A stretch of 7,474 bases of DNA from an uncultured Bacteroidales bacterium (GCA_905233405.1 CAJOEG010000067.1:1-7474); one strand, 5' to 3'. Positions 1 to 7,000 are shown, numbered from the stretch's first letter. Translations and numbers: made by a program. Notes: generated by a model not told the origin, from the sequence alone.

Positions 1-968
1 GGCAGTTCCGTTTCTGCCAATTCCTCCTCTGGAGTTTCTACATTTATAGGATTTATTTCCAAGTCAATCTCACCACCATCTTTCTTCTTTCCATCAGGAC
101 TCTTGTATAGGTCGATAACGGTTGGAGTTTCTATTTCTTCCGGTTCGGTTGGCTCATTGGTATTTTCTTCGCCAGTATGTTCAATCGGAAGTATAGTGTC
201 CACATCACCACCTTCGCCATCCTTTGGTTCTGCAGGCTTATCTATTTCGTCTTCTTCGGTGGAGAGTTTTGTCTTTATGTCCTTTACCTTGAAATTGGCA
301 ATCTTCTCAAGAATCTTCTTTATGCCCAAAATGGAATTCTCAAAACAGAAAATCACGATAATCAGAGCAAGCACTATTATGATGGAGTAAGCCCCAATTG
401 CTCCAACCATATCGCGCATACTTGTAAACAGGAAATATCCGTGCTTGCCACCGAGCATAAACAGACTATCCTTGAATATGGAAGCCAACGCAAGACTGAA
501 CCACAGCATTATGACCGTGCTTTTAATCATAAACGGCAATATGCGCACCTTCCTTATCTTCAGCAGACGAAGGCTGATTACAACCAGCATTGCCACTATT
601 GCGAACGAAGCAATGCCAAAGGTGTCGCGGATAAAGAAGTTCGCCACCAACGCGCCAATCTTGCCAGCCTTGTTCTCGACCTGTATGTCGGAATTGAACA
701 TAGCCTCGAAGAAGCCGTAGTTCGACAGCGACTGGTCGCTCTTCCAAGTGAAGAAATATGAAATGAACGACACCACCATAAGTATGACAAAGGCCAAAAG
801 CAAAAATCCGATACAGATTTTTATCTGGTCGGCACGCTTTACTTTGGATTCGTCGTCAACGACTGGCTCGTCACCTTTTTTCTTGGTGTTTTCCGATTTC
901 TTGGACTTTGCATCTTCCTTCTGCTTGTCCTGCTTTTTCTTTTTTGACTTCCCGAACATTTTTTTCAT
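1..968 (-). CDS. ftsK: DNA translocase FtsK, N-terminal membrane domain (partial, 3' end outside window)
   Basis: FtsK is a septum-anchored, ATP-driven DNA pump that clears and resolves the chromosome terminus during division. My translation from the ATG at 968 is open to the left edge and gives 322 residues. A second in-frame ATG lies at 959, so the start could be three codons later. Seen: a lysine-rich cytoplasmic head (residues 1-50); four hydrophobic segments at roughly 51-73, 104-136, 150-165 and 187-211; then an acidic Glu/Asp/Pro-rich linker from about 235 on. FTWKSDQSL (73-81), GALVANFFI (105-113), FGIAS (117-121) and MLGGKHGY (171-178) match the conserved periplasmic and membrane pattern of Bacteroidota FtsK. 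The Walker ATPase motor and the DNA-reading gamma domain would lie beyond position 1. It follows the DUF4412-like gene on the same strand after 56 bases, with a hairpin in the gap. Identification is by remembered family pattern. Confidence 0.88.
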   Translation of the reverse strand, partial: MKKMFGKSKKKKQDKQKEDAKSKKSENTKKKGDEPVVDDESKVKRADQIKICIGFLLLAFVILMVVSFISYFFTWKSDQSLSNYGFFEAMFNSDIQVENKAGKIGALVANFFIRDTFGIASFAIVAMLVVISLRLLKIRKVRILPFMIKSTVIMLWFSLALASIFKDSLFMLGGKHGYFLFTSMRDMVGAIGAYSIIIVLALIIVIFCFENSILGIKKILEKIANFKVKDIKTKLSTEEDEIDKPAEPKDGEGGDVDTILPIEHTGEENTNEPTEPEEIETPTVIDLYKSPDGKKKDGGEIDLEINPINVETPEEELAETEL

Positions 969-973
969 TCAAT

Positions 974-1005
974 CAAAGAAAAAAATCCCCTTGCGAGGAT
1001 TTTTT
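974..1005 (-). terminator. Hairpin with T-run between the DUF4412-like gene and ftsK; terminator or attenuator
   Basis: On the minus strand AAAAAATCC (1005-997) pairs with GGATTTTTT (988-980) around an 8-base loop. The stem runs into seven Ts (985-979), followed by CTTTG. The arms are perfect over 9 bp but only two pairs are G-C, so the stem is weak. It sits 20 bases past the DUF4412-like stop and ends just before the ftsK ATG, so it could partly end transcription or tune readthrough into ftsK. No gene approaches from the plus strand here, so the minus direction is the sensible one. Confidence 0.55.
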
Positions 1006-1024
1006 CCATTAATAAGAATATCTT

Positions 1025-1711
1025 TTACATACCACCACCGAGCATCTTCGAGAACTCTTCTGGAGTTACCTTCTGATAGTCATCGGTAATCATAAACATC
1101 GAGTTGTTTACGCCGCCCTTCTTAACTTCCTTTGCGGTCATTGTCATGTTCATGCCCTGGGTAGTCATCGAATACTGCATTGGAACGCCTTTTACACCCT
1201 TAACCTGCGAATTTTCATAGTAGCTTGCTGGCATCGGGATGTCTTCGGTTACAAAAACTTCCATTGTTTCGCCATCGGTGGTAACATTGTACTTGGTGCA
1301 CTTGTAACCTGCGATAGTCTTGGTTTCGTCAGTCTTCTCAACTACTGGTTCCGAATCCTTCAAATCACCGGATTCCTTTGCTTCAGACTTAGCCTTTTCG
1401 ATTTCTTCCTTGCTCTGTTGCATTGCAAGTTTCTGTCCCATAACATCAAAAAGAACGATTGCACTACCATCTTCAAGGACTACTGACCCCATAGTGTACA
1501 TTGGAGAAACCTGGTCCATTCTAAACTTGCCGTCCTTAACATATGTTATCATATCGGTCGGGACCTGACCCTTGTACTGCGGATCTAAATCTTCGTAAGT
1601 GATTGCATACTTGATAATTCCTGCGAAAGTCTTTTCTTTCTTCTGTGCGCTTACTGAAAACGACACCAACAATGCCATTGCAACGCATAATACTTTAACT
1701 AAAGTCTTCAT
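1025..1711 (-). CDS. Secreted DUF4412-like protein of unknown function
   Basis: The protein is 228 residues when started at the ATG at 1711; a TTG two codons upstream (1717) is in frame but less likely. Residues 1-22 form a clear signal peptide (basic MKTLVK, a hydrophobic core, then SVSA before Gln-23), so the product should be periplasmic or outer-membrane associated. The mature part has alternating hydrophobic stretches typical of beta structure. FAGIIKYAITYED follows the signal, a charged Glu/Lys/Ser-rich segment lies near residues 100-128, and then comes KTIAGYKCTKYNV. That last motif is typical of the DUF4412 and related GLPGLI-type families of Bacteroidota, whose role is unknown. There is a single Cys after the signal region, so no internal disulfide. 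The C-terminus is KMLGGGM. It appears to be first in a transcript that may continue into ftsK. The export call is firm; the family call is from motif memory. Confidence 0.72.
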   Translation of the reverse strand: MKTLVKVLCVAMALLVSFSVSAQKKEKTFAGIIKYAITYEDLDPQYKGQVPTDMITYVKDGKFRMDQVSPMYTMGSVVLEDGSAIVLFDVMGQKLAMQQSKEEIEKAKSEAKESGDLKDSEPVVEKTDETKTIAGYKCTKYNVTTDGETMEVFVTEDIPMPASYYENSQVKGVKGVPMQYSMTTQGMNMTMTAKEVKKGGVNNSMFMITDDYQKVTPEEFSKMLGGGM

Positions 1712-1777
1712 ATTCAAAATAAATTTTATTTGTTGTTACTAATTTAATTAAATTTCTACCTAAAATTAAAATGTTCG

Positions 1778-1785
1778 CAAAGATA
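1778..1785 (-). promoter_or_regulatory. Putative -7 element for the DUF4412-like gene
   Basis: The minus strand reads TATCTTTG here, an exact match to the Bacteroidota -7 consensus TAnnTTTG. It lies 66 bases before the ATG at 1711, giving a leader of about 60 bases. I found no TTTG 19-22 bases upstream. That place is taken by the small inverted repeat at 1800-1810. The leader is A/T-rich with no clear ribosome binding site, as usual in this phylum. Confidence 0.5.
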
Positions 1786-1799
1786 GTCATTATATTTTT

Positions 1800-1810
1800 A
1801 CGGCTGCCAT
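1800..1810 (-). repeat. Mini-hairpin motif copy in the DUF4412-like promoter region
   Basis: The minus strand reads ATGGCAGCCGT: ATGG and CCGT pair (one T-G wobble) around CAG, or ATGGC and GCCGT with a single central base. It matches, in opposite orientation, the motif repeated at 7001-7108, and is followed upstream by AAAAC-like sequence as there. It occupies the position expected for the -33 box of the promoter at 1778-1785. It could be chance, a repeat remnant or an operator. Confidence 0.35.
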
Positions 1811-1900
1811 TAAAACTTATAAAAAAAACTTAACTTTTGAACAATGCGAGGTATAAAACAAAAATGATGCCGAAAGGGAAGGGGGAGATGATTTGAAGAA

Positions 1901-2011
1901 TTGGCTTCGCCGAACTAAAGGTTGAAAATTTGAAGATTCAATGTTTAACGTTCAAAGATTCAACGTTCCATGTTCAACGATTAGCTACGCTGAGCAGAAG
2001 GGTCAATGATT
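1901..2011 (+). repeat. Degenerate direct repeat pair, each starting with a mini-hairpin
   Basis: Two similar stretches of about 30 bases start at 1901 and 1981. The first begins TTGGCTTCGCCGA, the second TTAGCTACGCTGA. Each folds into a 5-bp stem with a three-base loop (TTC or TAC): T-A, T-G wobble, G-C or A-T, G-C, C-G. One pair changes on both sides, so pairing is kept. Similarity continues downstream (CTAAAGGTTGAAAATT compared with CAGAAGGGTCAATGATT). Both lie between the two divergent promoters, outside either predicted transcript. Confidence 0.6.
1935..1978 (+). repeat. Two 22-base tandem repeats built of 7-8-base subunits
   Basis: Positions 1935-1956 and 1957-1978 align end to end with 17 of 22 identical bases. 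Each splits into three subunits of the type GATTCAAY, GTTYMAY, GTTCAAM, and a further GATT starts at 1979. Just left of it, TTGAA-GA-TTCAA (1930-1941) is an inverted repeat that marks a switch from TTGAA-type to TTCAA-type words. No coding potential is seen. Together with the flanking mini-hairpins this fills the centre of the 400-base divergent intergenic region. Confidence 0.6.
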
Positions 2012-2035
2012 AATCGCGAAAAACAGCATTTACAT

Positions 2036-2066
2036 TTTGTGTTATTATACCAATACATTATTTTTG
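2036..2066 (+). promoter_or_regulatory. Bacteroidota-type promoter for the surface-protein gene
   Basis: TTTG (2036-2039), 19 bases, then TATTTTTG (2059-2066) matches the Bacteroidota primary sigma factor consensus TTTG-N19-TAnnTTTG exactly. Transcription should start near 2070-2073, giving a leader of about 40 bases before the ATG at 2112. No Shine-Dalgarno sequence is visible in the A/T-rich leader. Confidence 0.75.
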
Positions 2067-2111
2067 CCAAACATTTGTAGAATGCAATTCTAACTTGATA
2101 AACAGTAAAGA

Positions 2112-4826
2112 ATGAGGAAATTATATACATTAGCGCTGATATTAATTACGACATTGCTGGCAAACTATGCAATGGCGGATACAGTCGGGACACCTATTTT
2201 TACTCCTGATGGCGGTGAATATAATATATCTGTTGAAGTAACAATAACTTGTGAAACCGATGGCGCAACTATCTACTACACTATTGATGGTAACGACCCG
2301 TCAGCAGAATCGACATTATACGAGGGGCCTTTTACACTCAACACCACAACGACCATTAAGGCAATTGCAATAATGGATGGCATGGACGACAGCGAAATTG
2401 CAGAGGCTACTTTCACAAGGGCACAGTACGACTTTTCGGCAGTATGCAGTAGCGGGCAAACCTTATTCTACTATATTACCTCAAACGAAGAGCCTTATAC
2501 TGTGGAAGTTGTAAGCGAAAATGACTGGCAACCTTGGTATAATACTGAGCCTACTGGTGACCTCGAAATTCCCGAATCAGTTGAGTATAATAGTGTTACA
2601 TACTCCGTTACAAGCCTTGGCGATTATGCATTTGCTCATTGTTTCGGACTGACTGCAGTAACAATCCCCACTTCGGTAACTGAAATTGGAAGCCAGGCAT
2701 TTGTTAATTGTTCCGGTCTGACAGAACCTCTATATAATGCTACTTGTTTCGCTTATTTCCCAGAAAACTACGCCACCTCATACGCTATACCAGAAGGAAT
2801 ACAAAAAATTGCTGGAGGAGCTTTTTCTTTTTGTAGCGGACTTGCAGAAATTACAATTCCCAATTCCGTTACCAGCATTGGTTCAGGTGCTTTTTATGAT
2901 TGCAGCGGTCTGACCGAAATAACAATTCCAGAACCTATAACATTTATTGGAAATCAAGCATTTGAAGGTTGTAGCAGCCTATCTACAATTAACTTCAATG
3001 CAACAAACTGTACAACAATGGGAGACCTTACATCTCCGGTTTTTGGCGGCTGTACATCATTGGAGTCTTTGAATATTGGCGAAAAAGTTAAAATTATTCC
3101 AGATTATGCATTTTATGATTGTAGTACGCTGACAGAGGTTACAATCCCCGATTCCATAACAAGTATTGGGAACTTGGCATTTGGATATTGCCGAGCACTG
3201 CAAACACTCAACTTCAATGCTAGAAACTGCACAATTATGGGTGGCGAACATGGATCTGCATTGTTTGCCTCTCCAGTATCAACCGTGAATTTTGGCGAAA
3301 ATGTAAAGATTATTCCCGAGATAGCGTTTTTAGACTGTACTGAACTGACCGAGATGAGGCTTCCGGGTTCGCTTGTCAATATTGGAACACAAGCATTTAC
3401 TGGTTGTAGCGGTTTGACTGGCACATTGATAATCCCTGATTCGGTGCAATTCATTGGAAATGCTGCTTTTGCTAGGTGTAGCGGTCTTACGGGAGATTTA
3501 GTATTACCCAATTCTGTAAAAATTATTAGAATGTATGCGTTTAGTAATTGTGGCGGAATAACTTCTGTAACACTGGGCAATTCAATTGATACACTAGGAT
3601 TTGAAGCGTTCTACAATTGCGATAGTATTACCGATATATATTCATTGTCAATCACGCCACCATTTCTTGGGCCAAATCTTGTTAGTAACGCACTTTATCA
3701 AACGGTGAATGTATGGATTCCATGTGCAACAATCGACAGTTACAGAAGCGCCAATCAGTGGAATCGGTTTGCAAACATTCGAAGCGAGCAAACAACTCAT
3801 TATAATATTGAGGTGGAAACAGATGATGCGAGCATGGGAGATGTTACTGGATCCGGAAGTTTCACTTGCGATACGGAAGTAGTGCTTGTTGCAACACCCA
3901 ATGATGGCTATCGCTTCCTGACGTGGAACGATGGCAACGAGGACAACCCAAGGACAATAGTCGTTGCCGGCGACAGCACTTTTACAGCAAGCTTCAGGGC
4001 AATAAAGACAATTACAGCAACTGCCGATGAAGGCGGAACAATCGCACCAAGCGGAGAAGTTTCGGTTGATGAAGGCGAAGACCAGACATTTTCAATCACA
4101 CCTAACGAACACTATCGCATTGCAAGCGTATTGGTTGACGATTTGGATGTTACCGCCGATTTAATTGATGGTGTTTACACTTTCACGAATGTGACGACAA
4201 ACCACACAATTGAAGCGACATTCGAGGAAATTCCAACCTACACGATTACAGTTTTGGCAAACAACGATGCTTACGGCTCTGTTTCTGGCGGAGGAACTTA
4301 CGATGAAGGTTCAACGGTAACGCTGACTGCAATGCCCTACGAAGGATACAGCTTTGTTTCGTGGAACGATGGCGACGAGTCCAGTTCGCGAACTATTGTT
4401 GTTACTAGCGATTCAACATTCATTGCCGATTTCGTTAAGTGCGAAATAACACAAACCATCGACACCGTTGTGCCAAACTTCGTCACTGTCGGCGACCACA
4501 CGTTCTATTCCACAGGAAACTACTCATTTGCCGTGCTTCACGAGACTGCTTGCGATACCATTTACGACATACGCCTTCGTGTCCTTGCCGAACCTGTATA
4601 CGACATTGGTCCTAACCCGACAAAGAGCCTTCTCAACATCAATTCCGACGGCTTTGTTTCAGCAGTGGAGTTCTATTCCGTTACGGGGCAACTTGTTATG
4701 CGCAAGGAAGTGAACGGCTACGAAGCGGAATTCGATGTGGAAGGACTTGAGGATGGTGTGTATATTTTAAGGATTTACGGAGAGGAAAGTAGTCTGCCGT
4801 CGGTGTATAAGGTTGTAAAGGAATAG
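2112..4826 (+). CDS. T9SS-exported modular surface protein with BspA-type leucine-rich repeats
   Basis: The product is 904 residues. Domains in order: signal peptide (1-22, ending ANYAMA); a chitobiase/beta-hexosaminidase C-terminal-like domain (about 27-104, with IYYTIDGNDP at 54-63); BspA/LRR_5 repeats (about 150-555) with at least 13 copies of AF-xx-C-SGLTE-x-TIP-x-SVT-x-IG, their conserved Cys running from Cys-177 to Cys-503; three InlB-B-like repeats (about 561-627, 632-703, 709-774), two carrying WNDG then RTIVV and DSTF; a short degenerate module (774-826); and a T9SS type A sorting domain (about 829-904, starting YDIGPNP and holding GVYILRIYG). These families suggest Sec export, passage through the outer membrane by T9SS with removal of the tail, and surface display or release. 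BspA-like proteins are known for adhesion to host or bacterial partners; the first domain hints at glycan contact. No catalytic domain is seen, so the ligand is unknown. It has its own promoter and appears monocistronic, with no obvious terminator. Confidence 0.9.
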   Translation: MRKLYTLALILITTLLANYAMADTVGTPIFTPDGGEYNISVEVTITCETDGATIYYTIDGNDPSAESTLYEGPFTLNTTTTIKAIAIMDGMDDSEIAEATFTRAQYDFSAVCSSGQTLFYYITSNEEPYTVEVVSENDWQPWYNTEPTGDLEIPESVEYNSVTYSVTSLGDYAFAHCFGLTAVTIPTSVTEIGSQAFVNCSGLTEPLYNATCFAYFPENYATSYAIPEGIQKIAGGAFSFCSGLAEITIPNSVTSIGSGAFYDCSGLTEITIPEPITFIGNQAFEGCSSLSTINFNATNCTTMGDLTSPVFGGCTSLESLNIGEKVKIIPDYAFYDCSTLTEVTIPDSITSIGNLAFGYCRALQTLNFNARNCTIMGGEHGSALFASPVSTVNFGENVKIIPEIAFLDCTELTEMRLPGSLVNIGTQAFTGCSGLTGTLIIPDSVQFIGNAAFARCSGLTGDLVLPNSVKIIRMYAFSNCGGITSVTLGNSIDTLGFEAFYNCDSITDIYSLSITPPFLGPNLVSNALYQTVNVWIPCATIDSYRSANQWNRFANIRSEQTTHYNIEVETDDASMGDVTGSGSFTCDTEVVLVATPNDGYRFLTWNDGNEDNPRTIVVAGDSTFTASFRAIKTITATADEGGTIAPSGEVSVDEGEDQTFSITPNEHYRIASVLVDDLDVTADLIDGVYTFTNVTTNHTIEATFEEIPTYTITVLANNDAYGSVSGGGTYDEGSTVTLTAMPYEGYSFVSWNDGDESSSRTIVVTSDSTFIADFVKCEITQTIDTVVPNFVTVGDHTFYSTGNYSFAVLHETACDTIYDIRLRVLAEPVYDIGPNPTKSLLNINSDGFVSAVEFYSVTGQLVMRKEVNGYEAEFDVEGLEDGVYILRIYGEESSLPSVYKVVKE

Positions 4827-4890
4827 AAACAAGGCTTTTAGCCAGTAAGGAGACAAGACAATCCGACAAAAAACAATGCTGAAAAACACT

Positions 4891-4921
4891 ATTGGCGTTT
4901 GACAAAAAAAATATAGTTTTG
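4891..4921 (+). promoter_or_regulatory. Bacteroidota-type promoter for arcC and ornithine carbamoyltransferase
   Basis: ATTG (4891-4894, three of four bases of the -33 box), 19 bases, then TAGTTTTG (4914-4921), an exact TAnnTTTG -7 box. The spacing equals that of the promoter at 2036-2066. Transcription should start near 4926, about 25 bases before the arcC ATG. This makes arcC the first gene of its transcript, independent of the surface-protein gene that ends at 4826. Confidence 0.68.
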
Positions 4922-4952
4922 CGGTTTCAAATTTTAAAAGAATAGAAACAAT

Positions 4953-5903
4953 ATGTCGAACAAGAAATTGGCAGTTGTTGCCTTTGGTGGAAACGCTCTG
5001 CTGAGAGCCGGTCAGAAAGGCACAATAGAAGAACAGGAATCAAATGTTTACAAGACTTGCGAGAGTCTTCTCGATCTCGTAAAACGCGATTACAATATAG
5101 TTATAGGACACGGCAACGGCCCGCAGGTTGGAAACATCCTTCTGCAGAACAATGCCGGCGAAAAAGTTTACGGACTTCCCGAAATGCCTCTGGCAGTGTG
5201 CGGTGCATACTCGCAGGGATTCATCGGTTATGTTATCGAACAGCAGTTCAAGAATGTACTCACAAGCCACAAGCTCAACAAGAACATCGTAACTTTGGTA
5301 ACCGAAGTGGTTGTCGACAAGAACGACAAAGGATTCTCAAATCCGACCAAGCCTATCGGTCCATACTACACCGAAGACGAAATGAACGCACTGAAGGCAA
5401 AGAATCCGCAGGACTCTTACGCAAAAGACCCGAAGGGCAAAGGATGGAGAAAGGTTGTGGCATCGCCTAAGCCTATCGAAATCAACAACAAGGACATCGT
5501 AAAGGACCTTGCCGAAAAGGGTAATATCGTCGTAACAGTAGGTGGTGGAGGAATCCCAGTTTATGTAAACGACAAGGGCGAATACCACGGAATAGATGCT
5601 GTTATTGACAAGGACTTGGCTTCGTCGCTGCTTGCAATACAGATTGGTGCCGACGAGTTCTACATCCTCACCGATGTTCCAAAGGTTTGCCTCAACTTCC
5701 ACACTCCAGAAGAAAAGCAGCTAGACACCATCACTGTCGAAGAAGCAAAGAAATACCTCGCTGAAGGTCATTTTACCGAAGGAAGCATGGCTCCGAAGAT
5801 TCGCGCAGCATTGTACTTCGTAGAAAACGGTGGTAAGTCGTGCATCATAACCGAAGCTGGACAGCTCGGCAACCCCGACGCAGGAACAAGAATAGTGAAA
5901 TAA
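4953..5903 (+). CDS. arcC: Carbamate kinase
   Basis: This cytoplasmic enzyme of the amino-acid kinase fold transfers phosphate between carbamoyl phosphate and ADP, normally yielding ATP, CO2 and ammonia at the end of arginine/citrulline breakdown. The 316-residue length is typical. Family motifs are intact: GGNAL (12-16), HGNGPQVG (53-60), the PTKPIGPYY substrate-lid region (131-139), GGGGIP (197-202), DAVIDKDLASSLLA (215-228), LTDVPKV near 239-245, and GSMAPK (277-282), followed by GTRIVK at the C-terminus. The ATG at 4953 gives the usual MSNKKLAVVAFGGNAL start; no Shine-Dalgarno is seen. The ornithine carbamoyltransferase gene follows after only 30 bases on the same strand, so the two form one unit. 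I infer a catabolic, ATP-forming role from that pairing. The reverse reaction, supplying carbamoyl phosphate, cannot be excluded from sequence. Confidence 0.95.
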   Translation: MSNKKLAVVAFGGNALLRAGQKGTIEEQESNVYKTCESLLDLVKRDYNIVIGHGNGPQVGNILLQNNAGEKVYGLPEMPLAVCGAYSQGFIGYVIEQQFKNVLTSHKLNKNIVTLVTEVVVDKNDKGFSNPTKPIGPYYTEDEMNALKAKNPQDSYAKDPKGKGWRKVVASPKPIEINNKDIVKDLAEKGNIVVTVGGGGIPVYVNDKGEYHGIDAVIDKDLASSLLAIQIGADEFYILTDVPKVCLNFHTPEEKQLDTITVEEAKKYLAEGHFTEGSMAPKIRAALYFVENGGKSCIITEAGQLGNPDAGTRIVK

Positions 5904-5906
5904 TTT

Positions 5907-5922
5907 TTTAAAGTACTTTAAA
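5907..5922. promoter_or_regulatory. Perfect 16-base palindrome between arcC and the carbamoyltransferase gene
   Basis: TTTAAAGTACTTTAAA is its own reverse complement over all 16 bases. It lies 3 bases past the arcC stop and 11 before the next ATG. It is preceded by more Ts and followed by A/T-rich DNA. It could be an operator for a dimeric regulator, or a weak hairpin affecting stability between the two cistrons. No TAnnTTTG promoter box is present in this gap. Confidence 0.4.
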
Positions 5923-5933
5923 TAAAATTAGTT

Positions 5934-6935
5934 ATGGCTTTTAATTTAAGAAACAGAAGTTTCCTGAAGTTATTGGACTTCACACCAAAAGAGATTCAGT
6001 ATATGCTTGATTTGGCTCGCGACCTTAAGAGAGCAAAATATGCTGGAACAGAACAACCGACAATGAAGGGCAAGAACATCGCCCTCATATTCGAAAAGAC
6101 CTCGACTCGTACACGTTGCGCATTCGAAACCGCAGCATACGACCAGGGCGCACACGTTACCTACCTCGGACCTACAGGTTCGCAGATTGGCGTTAAGGAA
6201 TCGATGAAGGACACAGCTCGCGTTCTCGGTAGAATGTATGATGGTATCGAATACCGTGGTTTCAAGCAGGAAACTGTTGAAGAACTTGCTAAGTACGCAG
6301 GTGTACCAGTATGGAACGGCTTGACCAACGAATTCCACCCGACACAGATACTTGCCGACTTCCTCACTATGAGCGAACACGTTGACAAGCCTCTCAACCA
6401 GGTTACTTTCGCATACCTCGGCGATGCTCGTTTCAACATGGGTAACTCGTTGATGGTTGGTGGTGCAAAGATGGGTATGGATGTACGTATCGTTGCTCCT
6501 AAGAAATTGCAGCCGAGCAAGGAACTTATCGACACCTGCAAGAAGATTGCAAAGGAAACCGGCGCTAAGGTAACTGTTACCGACGACGTTGCAAAGGGCG
6601 TTAAGGGTTGCGACTTCCTCTATACCGACGTTTGGGTATCGATGGGAGAACCAGTAGAAGTTTGGAAAGAACGTATCAAACTCTTGAAACCTTATCAGGT
6701 TAACAAGGAAACTATGAAGATGACAGGCAACCCGAAGTGCAAGTTCATGCACTGCTTGCCAGCATACCACAACCTCGAAACTCAAGTTGGCCGCGACGTT
6801 AACAAGCAATTTGGTCTCGATGGCATCGAAGTTACCGAAGATGTATTCGAATCAGAAGCATCAATCGTATTCGACGAAGCAGAAAACCGCATGCACACCA
6901 TCAAGGCTGTCATGGTAGCAACCTTGGGTGACTAA
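5934..6935 (+). CDS. argF: Ornithine carbamoyltransferase (likely the catabolic, ArcB-type partner of ArcC)
   Basis: This enzyme interconverts ornithine plus carbamoyl phosphate with citrulline plus phosphate in the cytoplasm. The 333 residues match the full family length. Seen: the carbamoyl-phosphate motif STRTR (57-61), HPTQ (135-138), the ornithine-binding Asp-232 with SMG (236-238), catalytic HCLPA with Cys-274 (273-277), and Arg-319 near the C-terminus. The SMG loop argues for ornithine rather than putrescine or acetylornithine as substrate. The N-terminal pattern ([23 protein letters not shown]) resembles the E. coli ArgF/ArgI and Pseudomonas ArcB group. It is second in a unit with arcC, 30 bases downstream, and ends at a strong terminator. 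Context suggests citrulline breakdown, for which arcB would be the apt symbol; sequence alone cannot exclude arginine synthesis. Many Bacteroides use a different, acylornithine-type carbamoyltransferase, so a canonical form fits a catabolic role. Confidence 0.95.
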   Translation: MAFNLRNRSFLKLLDFTPKEIQYMLDLARDLKRAKYAGTEQPTMKGKNIALIFEKTSTRTRCAFETAAYDQGAHVTYLGPTGSQIGVKESMKDTARVLGRMYDGIEYRGFKQETVEELAKYAGVPVWNGLTNEFHPTQILADFLTMSEHVDKPLNQVTFAYLGDARFNMGNSLMVGGAKMGMDVRIVAPKKLQPSKELIDTCKKIAKETGAKVTVTDDVAKGVKGCDFLYTDVWVSMGEPVEVWKERIKLLKPYQVNKETMKMTGNPKCKFMHCLPAYHNLETQVGRDVNKQFGLDGIEVTEDVFESEASIVFDEAENRMHTIKAVMVATLGD

Positions 6936-6961
6936 TTAGCCCTCCTTTTTATTATTATAGT

Positions 6962-6989
6962 GGTCATGCCTTCGGGTGTGACCTTTTTT
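6962..6989 (+). terminator. Rho-independent terminator of the arcC-carbamoyltransferase unit
   Basis: GGTCATGCC (6962-6970) pairs with GGTGTGACC (6975-6983) over 9 bp, including two G-T wobbles, around a TTCG tetraloop of the very stable UUCG class. Six Ts (6984-6989) follow directly. It begins 27 bases after the stop codon. The minus strand has no T-run after the stem, so it is directional. Confidence 0.9.
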
Positions 6990-7000
6990 GTTATGTTTGA

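Noticed and set aside
103..790. Several open frames on both strands of 60-190 codons
   Set aside because: They overlap the continuous ftsK frame on the minus strand, which has clear transmembrane segments and family motifs; the others have no recognisable domain or start context.
1901..2011. CRISPR array or transposon end
   Set aside because: The repeats are too short, too degenerate and lack uniform spacers; there is no cas gene, transposase or clear target-site duplication.
3113..3580. 155-codon minus-strand open frame inside the LRR gene
   Set aside because: It is an antisense image of the LRR repeat codons, showing the same repeat spacing, with no promoter.
4833..4843. GGCT-TTT-AGCC hairpin just after the surface-protein stop as a terminator
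   Set aside because: The stem is only 4 bp and no T-run follows, so it is not a convincing rho-independent terminator.
5970..6809. 279-codon open frame opposite the carbamoyltransferase gene
   Set aside because: It is the antisense shadow of a strongly conserved enzyme; its translation is rich in Cys, Val and Leu with no family pattern.
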